Shown: in pieces, positions 9,532 to 20,056 of the stretch
Position numbering within the stretch: the stretch's first letter is position 1
How the letters are laid out: each line of letters begins with the position of its first letter
Made by a program: the position numbers and the translations under genes
DNA from: Rhizobium sp. 16-488-2b
GTDB lineage: Bacteria > Pseudomonadota > Alphaproteobacteria > Rhizobiales > Rhizobiaceae
Reading direction: 5' to 3'
Assembly (NCBI RefSeq): GCF_017741815.1
Contig: NZ_JAGHMF010000014.1
Coordinates: 186,001 to 250,000, forward strand
Length of the DNA: 64,000 bases
Notes under the pieces: model-generated
Told to the model about the DNA's origin: nothing
The model's input: the letters and a program-made list of their open reading frames with translations, nothing else
The model's database searches: none

Positions 9532-9578
9532 GCCGCCGCGTTAAACGCCCTGAACGCTAAATGTTGAGAGACTCACTT

Positions 9579-10823
9579 ATGACGGAATTTGCCCCGGATG
9601 CCGGCTTCCGCAAGAACCGGAAACTCAAGGCAGCTCTTCTCCGCCACAAGGCCTTTTCGAAAGAGGGTCTGTCCGAACGTCTTTTCGGGCTGCTCTTTTC
9701 CGGCCTCGTCTATCCGCAGATCTGGGAAGATCCCGATCTCGACATGAAGGCGATGGAGCTTGAGCCGCATCACCGCATCGTCACCATTGGCTCCGGCGGC
9801 TGCAACATGCTCGCCTATCTCTCGCAAAGCCCGGCTTCGATCGACGTCGTCGACCTCAACCCGCACCATATCGCGCTGAACAAGCTGAAGCTCGGCGCCT
9901 TCCGTCATCTTCCCGCCCATGCCGATCTCGTTCGCTTCCTGGCAAGGCCGAACCAGTCCGCCAACAGCCAGGCCTTTGATCGCTTCCTGTCGGCCAATCT
10001 GGACGAAGCGACGAGCAACTACTGGAACGGCCGCAAGTTCGGCCGCCGCCGCGTCACCGTCTTCGACCGCAACATTTACAAGACGGGCCTGCTCGGCCGC
10101 TTCATCGGCGCCGCCCACCTTCTCGCCCGCGTCCATGGCATCGATCTCACCGGCGTCGCCAAGGCGAAGACGATGGAAGAGCAGCGCCAGCTCTTCGACG
10201 AGAAGATCGCGCCTCTGTTCGAAAAGCCCGTCGTGCGCTGGATCACCAGCCGCAAGAGCTCGCTCTTCGGCCTCGGCATCCCGCCGCAACAATATGACGA
10301 GCTCGCAAGCCTCGCCGCCGACAATTCGATCGCGCCGGTTCTGCGTCATCGCCTGGAAAAGCTCACCTGTCATTTCCCGATGCAGGAAAATTACTTCGCC
10401 TGGCAGGCCTTCGCTCGCCGCTATGCCGATGAAGGCGAAGGTCCGCTGCCGACATACCTGAAGGCGGAGCACTACGAGGCGATCCGCGCCAATGTCGATC
10501 GCGTCAGCGTTCACCATGCAAGCTTCACCGAGCTGCTTGCCGGCGAACCCGCCGCCTCGCGCGATCGCTACATCCTGCTCGACGCGCAGGACTGGATGAC
10601 GGACCAGCAGCTCAACGACGTCTGGTCTGAAATCTCGCGCACCGCCCGCGACGGCGCCCGTGTCATCTTCCGCACCGCCGCCGAAAAGAGCATCATCGAG
10701 GGCCGCCTCTCGCCCGCCATCCGCGACCAGTGGACTTATCTCGAGGATCGCTCGCTCGAGCTGACTGCACTCGACCGCTCGGCGATCTACGGCGGCTTCC
10801 ACATCTATGTGAAGAAGCCATGA
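9579..10823 (+). CDS. btaA: BtaA: SAM:diacylglycerol 3-amino-3-carboxypropyltransferase
   Basis: The 414-residue product (start MTEFAPDAGFRKNRK, preceded by GAGAG; an ATG 18 nt upstream is an alternative) matches BtaA. BtaA moves the aminocarboxypropyl group of S-adenosylmethionine to diacylglycerol, the first step of diacylglyceryl-N,N,N-trimethylhomoserine (DGTS) synthesis. The segment VTIGSGGCNMLAYLSQSPASIDVVDLNP is the SAM-binding Rossmann-like core with the acidic VVDLN end. Its stop overlaps the btaB start (ATGA). DGTS replaces phosphatidylcholine under phosphate limitation in rhizobia. The acceptor membrane lipid implies action at the inner membrane. Confidence 0.95.
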   Translation: MTEFAPDAGFRKNRKLKAALLRHKAFSKEGLSERLFGLLFSGLVYPQIWEDPDLDMKAMELEPHHRIVTIGSGGCNMLAYLSQSPASIDVVDLNPHHIALNKLKLGAFRHLPAHADLVRFLARPNQSANSQAFDRFLSANLDEATSNYWNGRKFGRRRVTVFDRNIYKTGLLGRFIGAAHLLARVHGIDLTGVAKAKTMEEQRQLFDEKIAPLFEKPVVRWITSRKSSLFGLGIPPQQYDELASLAADNSIAPVLRHRLEKLTCHFPMQENYFAWQAFARRYADEGEGPLPTYLKAEHYEAIRANVDRVSVHHASFTELLAGEPAASRDRYILLDAQDWMTDQQLNDVWSEISRTARDGARVIFRTAAEKSIIEGRLSPAIRDQWTYLEDRSLELTALDRSAIYGGFHIYVKKP

Positions 10824-11506
10824 GCCAAACGGATATGGGTCAGGTCGACGCGCAATCGAACGCTCCCTCGGAGAAGCATGCCGACCTGATGGACGGCATG
10901 TATCGCTACCAGCGCCATATCTATGACCTGACGCGCAAATACTATCTCCTCGGCCGCGACCAGACGATCCGCAATCTCGATCTTATCAGGGGCGCCACGC
11001 TGCTCGAGGTCGGCTGCGGCACCGGTCGCAACCTGGCGCTCGCCCACCGGCATTATCCTCAGGCCAAGCTCTACGGCCTCGACATCTCCCAGGAAATGCT
11101 GATCTCGGCCCGCAAGACCTTCGCGGGGCTGAACACCTCAGCCGATTTCCGCGTCGCCGACGCCACGGCCTTCAACGCCCGCGATTTCGGCGTTGATGGC
11201 TTCGACCGGGTGATGATCTCCTACGCGCTATCGATGATCCCCGATTGGGAACGCGCGATCGACGCATCGCTTGCGGCCCTTGCCCCCGGCGGCCAGCTGC
11301 ACATCGTCGATTTCGGCCAGCAGGAAGGCCTGCCCGGCTGGTTCCGCGCCCTGCTGCGCTCGTGGCTCGACAAGTTCCACGTCACGCCGCGCGCGACGCT
11401 GCGAGACGTCCTGCAGGCCAAGGCTGACCAGGAAAATGCCCAGCTGATCTTCAAGACGATTGGCGGCGGCTATGCCTGGCGCGCGATAATAATTAAGGCC
11501 CGCTAA
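10820..11506 (+). CDS. btaB: BtaB: diacylglycerylhomoserine N-methyltransferase
   Basis: A 228-residue class I SAM methyltransferase with motif I LLEVGCGTGRNLALA and a GLDISQEML motif II. It would add three methyl groups to diacylglycerylhomoserine to complete DGTS. The ATG at 10820 overlaps the btaA stop by 4 nt, showing translational coupling. BtaAB as a pair of adjacent genes is the arrangement known in rhizobia and Rhodobacter. The phosphate-response site upstream of btaA would control both. Function is well supported by the pairing. Confidence 0.94.
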   Translation: MSQTDMGQVDAQSNAPSEKHADLMDGMYRYQRHIYDLTRKYYLLGRDQTIRNLDLIRGATLLEVGCGTGRNLALAHRHYPQAKLYGLDISQEMLISARKTFAGLNTSADFRVADATAFNARDFGVDGFDRVMISYALSMIPDWERAIDASLAALAPGGQLHIVDFGQQEGLPGWFRALLRSWLDKFHVTPRATLRDVLQAKADQENAQLIFKTIGGGYAWRAIIIKAR

Positions 11507-11636
11507 TATTTAGCTTGAAACTAACCGATTTTTTACGTTGATATGGTGAATAGAGAGGGCATCTAAGCGCTGGACGCGTCAATTCGAAGGTCAGGCTGTG
11601 GGGCAAAAAGATCATTCGGTTCACGACGGAACATCC

Positions 11637-12434
11637 ATGCGCCGGCTTCTGTTATGCGTATTGCCCCTTGCCCTCATGCTCGCTGGCTGCACCTCCTCGG
11701 GCTATGACTATCTCTCCACCGCCTCGATAAAGCCGAAGATGCGCTTCCAGGACACCGATCCGCAGGATTTCGGGCCTAAGCATCCGCAGCAAAACGCCAT
11801 CCATGGCATCGACATCTCCAAGTGGCAGGGTGATATCGACTGGCAGACGGTGCGCAAGTCGGGTGTGGACTTCGCCTTCATCAAGGCGACCGAGGGCAAG
11901 GACCGCATCGACCCGCGCTTCAGCGAATACTGGCAGGAAGCCCGCCAGGTCGGCATTCCGCACGCCCCCTATCATTTCTACTATTTTTGCTCGTCCGCCG
12001 ACGAACAAGCGGACTGGTTCATCAGCAACGTGCCGAAGGAATCCATGAAGCTGCCGCCGGTGCTCGATGTCGAGTGGAACGGTGAATCGAAGACCTGCCG
12101 CACGCGTCCCGATCCCGAGACCGTGCGCTCCGAAATCAAGCGCTTCATGGACAGGCTCGAGGCCTATTACGGCAAGCGCCCGATCATCTACACCTCGGTC
12201 GATTTCCACCGCGAGAATCTCGACGGCTATTTCCAGGATTATCACTTCTGGGTCCGTTCCGTCGCGAAGCACCCCGAGGTCACCTACGCCAACCGTCGCT
12301 GGGCCTTCTGGCAGTACACGTCGACCGGCGTGATCCCTGGGATCAAGGGCCCGACTGACATTAACGTGTTCGCGGGCTCGGCGAAGAACTGGAATAACTG
12401 GGTCGCGGCCGTATCCAAGGATAGGAATTCTTAG
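11637..12434 (+). CDS. GH25 muramidase (lysozyme) lipoprotein
   Basis: Starting at 11637 (MRRLLLCVLPLALMLAGC) gives 265 residues with a lipobox LAGC; a GTG start 39 nt upstream is possible. The domain begins HGIDISKWQGDIDW, with the first conserved Asp, and has PVLDVEWNG with the catalytic Asp-x-Glu pair, both hallmarks of Chalaropsis-type lysozymes (glycoside hydrolase 25). The domain ends at WAFWQYTSTGVIPGI ... DINVFAG. It should cut the MurNAc-GlcNAc bond at the cell envelope. It lies immediately upstream of an MltB-like transglycosylase. Confidence 0.9.
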   Translation: MRRLLLCVLPLALMLAGCTSSGYDYLSTASIKPKMRFQDTDPQDFGPKHPQQNAIHGIDISKWQGDIDWQTVRKSGVDFAFIKATEGKDRIDPRFSEYWQEARQVGIPHAPYHFYYFCSSADEQADWFISNVPKESMKLPPVLDVEWNGESKTCRTRPDPETVRSEIKRFMDRLEAYYGKRPIIYTSVDFHRENLDGYFQDYHFWVRSVAKHPEVTYANRRWAFWQYTSTGVIPGIKGPTDINVFAGSAKNWNNWVAAVSKDRNS

Positions 12435-12516
12435 TAACGTCCCGTTTTCTTTCTTGCTTCTGTCACAATCATTTGGGACATCGACAGCAATTCAAGCAAT
12501 GACGAGGATACACTCC

Positions 12517-13776
12517 ATGCACCGCACGCCTGCAAGCCGTTCTGCGCTCGCTCTCCTCCTTGCCGCTGGTCTGGCGACCGGCGCGGCAGCGCAAACACCG
12601 GCCCCGGCCGCACCGGCCGGTCAGGCGCCCGCGACGGCGGCAGCCCCCGCGGCCCCTGCCGTCGCATGTGACGGCGATCTCTCCACCTTCCTCGCCGGCG
12701 TCAAGGCCGAAGCGATCGCAGCCGGCGCCTCGGCAGAGGCCGCCGACAAGGCGCTTGCAGGTGCTGCGATCGACTCCAAGGTGCTGAGCCGCGACCGCGC
12801 CCAAGGCGTGTTCAAGCAGACCTTCCTCGAATTCTCGCAGCGCACCGTCAGCCAGGCGCGCCTCGACATCGGCCGCCAGAAGATGAAGCAGTTCGCCGAC
12901 GTCTTTGCTCGCGCCGAACAGGAATACGGCGTGCCCCCGGGCGTCATCACCGCCTTCTGGGCGATGGAAACCGATTTCGGCGCCGTGCAGGGTGATTTCA
13001 ACACCCGCAACGCGCTTGTCACTCTCGCTCATGATTGCCGCCGTCCGGAGCTCTTCCGCCCGCAGCTGATCGCGCTGATCGAGATGGTCCAGCACGGCGA
13101 CCTCGACCCTGAAACCAACACCGGCGCCTGGGCCGGCGAAATCGGCCAGGTGCAGATGCTGCCGCGCGATATCATCGCCTACGGCATGGACGGCGACGGC
13201 GACGGCCATGTGCGCCTGAAGCAGAGCGGCCCGGACGCTATCCTGACCGCTGCCAAGTTCATCCAGCACCTCGGCTTCCAGAAGGGCCAGCCCTGGCTGC
13301 AGGAAGTCACCATCCCGCAGGATCTCCCCTTCGAGAAGTCGGGCCTCGGCGGCACGATGACGGCAGGCGAATGGTTCGCGCTCGGCGTCAAGCCGCGCAA
13401 CGGCGACGTAAGCTTCGGCACGCTGCGCGGCGATCTCGTCCTGCCGCAGGGTCGCCTCGGCCCGGCCTTCATCGCCTATCCGAACTTCGGCATCTATCTC
13501 GAGTGGAACAAGTCCTTCATCTACACGACTTCGGCCGCCTATTTCGCGACCCGCCTCTCCGGCGCCGAGCCCTATCTGAAGGGCACGCCCGAACAGGGCC
13601 TGACCAACGACCAGATGAAGGAACTGCAGACCAAGCTCGACACGATGGGCCACGACGTCGGCGCCATCGACGGCATCCTCGGCTCCGGCACCCGCGTCGC
13701 CATCCAGAAGCAGCAGCAGCGCCTCGGCATGCCGGCCGACGGCTGGGCAACGCCCGCCCTTCTCAACGCGCTCTGA
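12517..13776 (+). CDS. MltB-like lytic murein transglycosylase with PG-binding domain
   Basis: The start at 12517 is preceded by GACGAGG and gives a signal peptide (SALALLLAAGLATGAAAQ) followed by an Ala/Pro-rich linker; two in-frame upstream starts are less well placed. The SLT_2 domain has the catalytic Glu in AFWAMETDFGAVQG. The last 60 residues form a PG_binding_1 domain (QTKLDTMGHDVGAIDGILGSGTR). About 419 residues fits the family. It is a periplasmic peptidoglycan-cleaving enzyme, followed by a strong terminator. Confidence 0.9.
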   Translation: MHRTPASRSALALLLAAGLATGAAAQTPAPAAPAGQAPATAAAPAAPAVACDGDLSTFLAGVKAEAIAAGASAEAADKALAGAAIDSKVLSRDRAQGVFKQTFLEFSQRTVSQARLDIGRQKMKQFADVFARAEQEYGVPPGVITAFWAMETDFGAVQGDFNTRNALVTLAHDCRRPELFRPQLIALIEMVQHGDLDPETNTGAWAGEIGQVQMLPRDIIAYGMDGDGDGHVRLKQSGPDAILTAAKFIQHLGFQKGQPWLQEVTIPQDLPFEKSGLGGTMTAGEWFALGVKPRNGDVSFGTLRGDLVLPQGRLGPAFIAYPNFGIYLEWNKSFIYTTSAAYFATRLSGAEPYLKGTPEQGLTNDQMKELQTKLDTMGHDVGAIDGILGSGTRVAIQKQQQRLGMPADGWATPALLNAL

Positions 13777-14094
13777 GCGCGCGCGAGAGAGCTGAAGACG
13801 ACGACAAGAGCCGGGCCAAGCGCCCGGCTTTTTCGTTTTCCGATTTCATGAGCGTTTTCAGCGGTCTGTACCGCGCCTGCAATCCGCCACAGGCGTAAAC
13901 GGCGGGTCGCCCTTTTTTACGCTCCGTTAAAATGTGTGAATATTTTTCCGACCGATTTTGTCGTGAAGATTCAGAGAACTAGCTTTTGTCACCAGTGGGA
14001 GATGTGACATTTTCGCCGCATCGCAGCAAAAAAAGCGCTTTCCAACTGCCACAGTCCCGACATATTATCAGCTCGTTAACGCGAGGAGACAGAC
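13777..14094. other. 318-nt intergenic region with terminator and an inverted repeat
   Basis: The first part holds the terminator at 13809-13833. Further on, TGTCAC (13987-13992) and GTGACA (14004-14009) form an inverted repeat with an 11-nt spacer, in front of the microprotein gene. A GANTC methylation site (GATTC) lies just before it. The repeat could be an operator, but matches no family I can name. Confidence 0.4.
13809..13833 (+). terminator. Rho-independent terminator after the MltB-like gene
   Basis: AGCCGGGC (13809-13816) pairs with GCCCGGCT (13822-13829) over a 5-nt loop and is followed by a T run. Confidence 0.88.
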
Positions 14095-14172
14095 ATGGGA
14101 CTGACACGATCCTTGAATGTCCTTTTGATCGGTGCGGCGTTTCTTTTCGTGCTGTCGATGCTTTTCATCTGA
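14095..14172 (+). CDS. 25-residue single-pass membrane microprotein
   Basis: An ATG at 14095 follows a strong Shine-Dalgarno (GCGAGGAGACAGAC, 6-nt spacing) and opens a 25-codon frame starting MGLTRSLN, followed by a hydrophobic stretch (VLLIGAAFLFVLSMLFI) to the TGA. The charge is one Arg at the N-terminal side, typical of an inner-membrane helix with the N-terminus inside. It sits in a long gap with its own terminator downstream, so it is likely an independent transcription unit. I cannot name a family. Support comes from the ribosome-binding site, the helix and the isolated context. Confidence 0.65.
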   Translation: MGLTRSLNVLLIGAAFLFVLSMLFI

Positions 14173-14236
14173 CACAGGATGCCGCTTCAAACGGACTATG
14201 CCGACACTCCTAGATAGCGCAGAGTTCATGAAACAG

Positions 14237-14269
14237 AAAAAGCGCAGGCCATCGCGGCCTGCGCTTTTT
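14237..14269. terminator. Bidirectional terminator between the microprotein gene and metF
   Basis: A perfect 14-bp stem, AAAAAGCGCAGGCC with GGCCTGCGCTTTTT, with a 5-nt loop ATCGC. It has A and T runs on both sides and separates convergent genes. Confidence 0.92.
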
Positions 14270-14299
14270 CAGTTCTATCAGCTGTGAACGTCGCCTTGA

Positions 14300-15199
14300 T
14301 CAGGCGGCAGCACCGGCACTCTTGGCGGCGTTGCGCTTGAAGCCAAGGTTCGTCAGAACCGCCGAAACCAGCGGCGATCGGTTCATCGTATAGAGGTGGA
14401 AATCCGAAATGCCGCGACGGGCGAGATCCTCGATCTGCTCGGCGGCGACATCGGCCGCGACCTTGGCGCGCTCCTCCGGCTTGTCGTCATAGCCCTCGAA
14501 GCGCTCGTCGAGAAACGCCGGGATAACAGTGCCGCAGGCGCCCGCGAAGCGCTTCAGCTGCGTCAGGTTCATGATCGGCATGATGCCGGGAACGACGGGA
14601 ATGGTGATCCCGGCCGCACGCACCTTTTCCAGGTAGCGCTCGAAATTGTCGTTATCGAAGAAGAACTGCGTCAGCGCGCGGTTGGCGCCGTTATCGGCCT
14701 TGCGCTTCAGCATGTCGATATCGGCGGCCACGTCGCGGCTCTCAGGATGCTTTTCCGGATAGGCCGAAACCGAGATCTCGAAATCGCCGAGTTCGCGCAG
14801 GCCGGCCACCAGCTCCGAGGCGTTGGCGTAGCCACCCGGATGCGGCGTGTAGGGCGCACCGACGCCATCGGGCGTATCGCCACGCAGCGCCACGAAGTGC
14901 TTCACGCCAGCCTTGCGGAAGCTCTCGACGACGCTGTGCGTCTCTTCCTTGGTGGCGCCTACGCAGGTGAGGTGCGAGGCGGTCGCAAGCGGCGTGGAAC
15001 TGATGAAGCGCGACACGGTCGCCAGCGTCGGCGCCTTGGTCGTGCCGCCGGCGCCGTAGGTCACCGACACGAAGTCGGGGTTCCAGTCCTGCAGCTCGCT
15101 GACCGTCTTCCAGAGCTGGCCCTCGGCCTCTTCCGACTTCGGCGGAAAGAACTCGAACGAGATGCCGATCCTGTTGCGCGCGTCCTGGTTCAAAGCCAT
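14300..15199 (-). CDS. metF: Methylenetetrahydrofolate reductase
   Basis: The 299-residue product (MALNQDARNRIGISFEFFPPKSEEAEG) has the MetF start FEFFPPK and the FAD-binding barrel pattern FVSVTYGAGGTT. It reduces 5,10-methylene-THF to 5-methyl-THF, the methyl donor for methionine synthase (metH at 45-49 kb). The start at 15199 lies 1 nt after the stop of the ArsR-methyltransferase gene, so the two are one operon. Control by the palindrome at 16245-16260 is expected. Confidence 0.95.
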   Translation of the reverse strand: MALNQDARNRIGISFEFFPPKSEEAEGQLWKTVSELQDWNPDFVSVTYGAGGTTKAPTLATVSRFISSTPLATASHLTCVGATKEETHSVVESFRKAGVKHFVALRGDTPDGVGAPYTPHPGGYANASELVAGLRELGDFEISVSAYPEKHPESRDVAADIDMLKRKADNGANRALTQFFFDNDNFERYLEKVRAAGITIPVVPGIMPIMNLTQLKRFAGACGTVIPAFLDERFEGYDDKPEERAKVAADVAAEQIEDLARRGISDFHLYTMNRSPLVSAVLTNLGFKRNAAKSAGAAA

Positions 15200-15200
15200 G

Positions 15201-16226
15201 TCAGTCTCTCCCGGCAAATGTGGGTGCGGCGTGATCGCTCTCGGCGGAGGCCATCAGGCGCCTGGGGTCGCGCGCGAGCCAGATGGTGACCGTAAGTCCC
15301 TGCCCGCTCTCGTGCCCCGGATGAAGATCGACGACCTGCTCGATATCGAGCCCCGCCTTGCGCAGCCAGTCGGTCATCGACTGGTGCGAGAAGCCGAGAC
15401 GCACATGCGCGTGGTCGTCACGAAGATATTCCAGCGTGTGAGGCGCCAGATCGATAATGACGAGCCGTCCGCCCGGGCGCAGCATGCGCGCCGCTTCCCC
15501 AATGGCGATTTCCGGCTGGTCGAAGAAGTGCAGCACCTGATGGATCGTCACCAGGTCGAAATCCTGCGCCTCGAAAGGCAGGTTCAGGATATCGGCATGG
15601 CGCACCGAGGCCTTGGTGATGCCTGTCCGGTCGAGGTTGGCGCGGGCCACACTCAGCATGTCGCGGCTGGCATCGACGCCGATCGCACGGCGGTAGAGGC
15701 CCGACAGAAGCTCCAGGATGCGGCCGGTCCCGGTTCCAAGATCAAGCAGCGAATCGATCGGCTGGCTGCCGAGCAGCCGGATCACGGCGGCATCGACTTC
15801 CTCGTCGGCCGCGTGCAGCCGGCGAAGCTCGTCCCACTCGGCGGCGTTGCGGCTGAAATAGGCCTGCGCCCGCTCCGAGCGCTGGCGCTTGACGGCATCG
15901 AGCCGTTCGCCGTCGCGCAGGATGACAGGATCGTTCTCGGAGGCATGCGCCAGAAGATTGCGCACGAAGCTCGCCGCCTTCCCTTCCTGCCGCAGCCGGA
16001 AATAGGCCCAGGCGCCTTCCTGGTAGCGATCGATGAGATCGGCTTCGCCAAGCAGCTTGAGATGGCGCGAGATACGCGGTTGGGATTGTCCGAGAATTTC
16101 GGTAAGATCGGTCACGGTCACATCGCCGGCAGCCAGCAGCGCCAGAAGACGTAAGCGCGTCGGCTCACCCGCCGCCCGCAGCACGTCCACCAACGCATCC
16201 AAACCTAGCCTGACGGGTTCACCCAT
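15201..16226 (-). CDS. sahR: ArsR-family regulator fused to a SAM-dependent methyltransferase domain (SahR type)
   Basis: A 341-residue fusion. Residues about 5-90 are an ArsR winged helix (RLRLLALLAAGDVTVTDLTEILGQSQPRISRHLKLL) and residues about 140-300 a class I methyltransferase (SLLDLGTGTGRILELL). SahR proteins, described in Proteobacteria, have this architecture, sense S-adenosylhomocysteine and control the methionine cycle. An upstream in-frame ATG at 16244 lies inside the operator and upstream of any plausible transcription start, so 16226 is preferred. It is co-transcribed with metF. The operator and metF/metH linkage make SahR the best reading. Confidence 0.85.
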   Translation of the reverse strand: MGEPVRLGLDALVDVLRAAGEPTRLRLLALLAAGDVTVTDLTEILGQSQPRISRHLKLLGEADLIDRYQEGAWAYFRLRQEGKAASFVRNLLAHASENDPVILRDGERLDAVKRQRSERAQAYFSRNAAEWDELRRLHAADEEVDAAVIRLLGSQPIDSLLDLGTGTGRILELLSGLYRRAIGVDASRDMLSVARANLDRTGITKASVRHADILNLPFEAQDFDLVTIHQVLHFFDQPEIAIGEAARMLRPGGRLVIIDLAPHTLEYLRDDHAHVRLGFSHQSMTDWLRKAGLDIEQVVDLHPGHESGQGLTVTIWLARDPRRLMASAESDHAAPTFAGRD

Positions 16227-16244
16227 ATCCGATCCAATCAACAT

Positions 16245-16260
16245 ATAAAGATATCTTTAT
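16245..16260. promoter_or_regulatory. SahR-type operator in front of sahR-metF
   Basis: The perfect 16-bp palindrome ATAAAGATATCTTTAT is identical to the core of the site in front of metH. On the minus strand it fills the 17-nt spacer just after TTTACA (-35), so binding should block RNA polymerase. Confidence 0.85.
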
Positions 16261-16341
16261 GTAAAATGATTTGGTCGTGCAAGCGGCATTTCGATCGGTT
16301 CACGAAATTCCCTGCGCAAATCGCGACATCTCTCCTCACAA

Positions 16342-16367
16342 AAAAGCCCCGGCGAACCGAGGCTTTT
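16342..16367 (-). terminator. Terminator after ettA
   Basis: AAAAGCCCCGG pairs with CCGAGGCTTTT (one mismatch, loop CGAA), with a T run on the minus strand. Confidence 0.85.
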
Positions 16368-16394
16368 CTTCGAGTTTCTCTTCTGAGCGAGGGC

Positions 16395-18044
<1,650 letters not shown>

Positions 18045-18193
18045 CGGTAATTCTGCTCCGGGGGAAATTGGTTTGCCGCTATGTAGGCGAATTGGCGCCC
18101 GGGAGCAACGCGCAGCACCGAAAAACACGCGGCTTTTCCATAGAACCGGACGCCGGATCGAGCATCAACCACAGAAGCACCCGGTGCGAGGCT

Positions 18194-18934
18194 TCAAAAA
18201 CCCGCCGCGTCAACGATCCCCTCGTTGCAACCGAACGAGGTTCGGCCCGCGCCCTGGATGAGATCGCCGAGATCCTTGCCTTTTCCATCCGTCGCATCGG
18301 CGGACAGACCGATCGTCAGTTCGCTGATGACGCGGCTGTTGCCGGCGCGGCGGCAGCTCATCTTCACCCGGTCGCCGGCGCCTGGGCCGAAGCTCTTGTC
18401 GAATGCCGCCTTGATCGCGTCTCCAGTCAGTGACTTGCCGATATTGGCGGCGAACAGCTCCTGGACGGCAGATCCGTTCAAGTCCTCGATCAGCCGCACG
18501 GCATCGCCGAAATAGGCGTCGGCGCTCATGCCGGTGCAGGTGCCGTGCTTGATCCATTCATGCCGCTCGAGCGCCGATTGCGTGCCGGGCATCACCTTGT
18601 CGAGCGATGCCTTCGTCTCAGCCGAGAGTTTCACCTCCGGCAGGTCCCTCCAGTCGCCATCCTTGTCGGCGGAGCGATCGGCGTCGGAAACGCCGCAATA
18701 ATCCTTGCGCATCGGCCAGAGCCCGTGCAGCGAGAAGTTCTTGGCGTCGTAGCGGTCGCTGCCTTGGCTGGAGCATTCAGCCTTGCGCTGGTTGGTCTGG
18801 CAGAAGGCCGGCTGCCAGCTGGCCGCAAGAATGAAGCGCGTGCGCCCGCCGCCCTCCTGCGCCAAGGCCGGGACGGCCATGATCGACAGCAGGAACAATG
18901 CGATGACGCGAAAAACGAGATTGCCCATACCCAT
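18194..18934 (-). CDS. Ribonuclease T2 family, secreted
   Basis: A 246-residue protein with a signal peptide (VFRVIALFLLSIMAVPALAQ). The two T2 catalytic segments are present: CAS1 FSLHGLWP and CAS2 ERHEWIKHGTC, each with the essential His. Four or more Cys residues fit the disulfide-stabilised fold. The enzyme cuts single-stranded RNA outside the cytoplasm through a 2',3'-cyclic phosphate. The start at 18934 is chosen because it begins the signal peptide. There is no clear operon partner. Confidence 0.9.
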   Translation of the reverse strand: MGMGNLVFRVIALFLLSIMAVPALAQEGGGRTRFILAASWQPAFCQTNQRKAECSSQGSDRYDAKNFSLHGLWPMRKDYCGVSDADRSADKDGDWRDLPEVKLSAETKASLDKVMPGTQSALERHEWIKHGTCTGMSADAYFGDAVRLIEDLNGSAVQELFAANIGKSLTGDAIKAAFDKSFGPGAGDRVKMSCRRAGNSRVISELTIGLSADATDGKGKDLGDLIQGAGRTSFGCNEGIVDAAGF

Positions 18935-19083
18935 CCCCACGAAAGAACAATTCATGAACATCAAAGCACGCGGCGCATCGGCAGGCAAGCGGCAAAACGG
19001 CACAGACGAAAATCTCCGGCACAACTTAGCCTGCCTGTTGCATTTGACCGCTGTTCTGGTCTTCTCCCGCCACGGAGGAAATC

Positions 19084-20022
19084 ATGTTTTCAGAAACCCG
19101 GCGCCTCGACCATGCGGGCGCGTCCCTCGCCTATCACTATCAGCAGCCCGAAGGCACTGAGCGCGGCATTTTGCTGATCAGCCACGGCTTGGCCGAGCAC
19201 TCGAAACGCTACCAGCACTTCGCGGAGATGATGGCCGCGCGCGGCTACCATGTCTACGCCCACGACCATCGCGGCCACGGCGAGACCACCGCGCCGGACG
19301 CGCCGATCGGTCGCTTCGCAAGGCGTAATGGCGCGAGCTACGTCGTCGACGATATCGAGGCGATGCGCGACGAGGCAGCGACCGAGCATCCGGGCCTGCC
19401 GATCATCCTCTTCGGCCACTCCATGGGAGGGCTGATCGCGCTCAACGCGGCCGTCACCTACCCACGAAAATTCGACGCCGTCGCCGTCTGGAACTCGAAC
19501 TTCAATCCCGGCCTCGCCGGCCGCGCCGCGCAGGCGATCCTCTTGATCGAGCGCGCGCTGAAAGGCTCCGACGTCCCGAGCGACCTGCTGCCGAAGCTCA
19601 CCTTTGGCACCTGGGCCAAATCGGTCGCCAACCGCCGCACCGATTTCGACTGGCTGTCGCGCGACACTGTCGAGGTCGACAAGTACATCGCCGATCCGCT
19701 CTGCGGCTTCGGCGCCTCCGTCTCGCTGTGGCTCGACCTCTTCGAACTGACCTTCCGGGCGCCGCAGAAAGAACATCTCGCCCGCCTGCCGACCGAAACG
19801 CCGATTCATCTGGTCGGCGGTGGCCAGGATCCGGCTACGGAAAATGGAAAAGCCATTCTCTGGCTGTCAAACCATTTGAAAACCCACGGCTTCTCCCGTA
19901 TCACCACTGAGATATATCAGGACATGCGTCACGAGACCTTGAACGAGATCGGCGCCGACGCGGCCATATCGGCATTCGCCGATTGGTGCGATCAGGCAAC
20001 CGCGCGTTCCCTGGGCGGCTGA
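19084..20022 (+). CDS. Alpha/beta hydrolase, lysophospholipase/monoacylglycerol lipase type
   Basis: The start follows a strong ribosome-binding site (CACGGAGGAAATC). The 312-residue protein has the serine-hydrolase nucleophile elbow GHSMGG in ILFGHSMGGLIALNA, an oxyanion segment LISHGLAEHSKRY, and a C-terminal catalytic His candidate in MRHETLNE. This is the PldB/monoacylglycerol lipase pattern, acting on lysophospholipids or monoglycerides. It is cytoplasmic as far as seen. It may share a transcript with the EamA transporter 34 nt downstream. Confidence 0.88.
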   Translation: MFSETRRLDHAGASLAYHYQQPEGTERGILLISHGLAEHSKRYQHFAEMMAARGYHVYAHDHRGHGETTAPDAPIGRFARRNGASYVVDDIEAMRDEAATEHPGLPIILFGHSMGGLIALNAAVTYPRKFDAVAVWNSNFNPGLAGRAAQAILLIERALKGSDVPSDLLPKLTFGTWAKSVANRRTDFDWLSRDTVEVDKYIADPLCGFGASVSLWLDLFELTFRAPQKEHLARLPTETPIHLVGGGQDPATENGKAILWLSNHLKTHGFSRITTEIYQDMRHETLNEIGADAAISAFADWCDQATARSLGG

Positions 20023-20056
20023 TCCCGCTCCCCTACCCTAATCAGAGAATTCCGTC

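Noticed and set aside
14300..16260. SAM or SAH riboswitch before the methionine genes
   Set aside because: The palindrome plus short leader leaves no room for a riboswitch aptamer, and no pairing pattern was seen.
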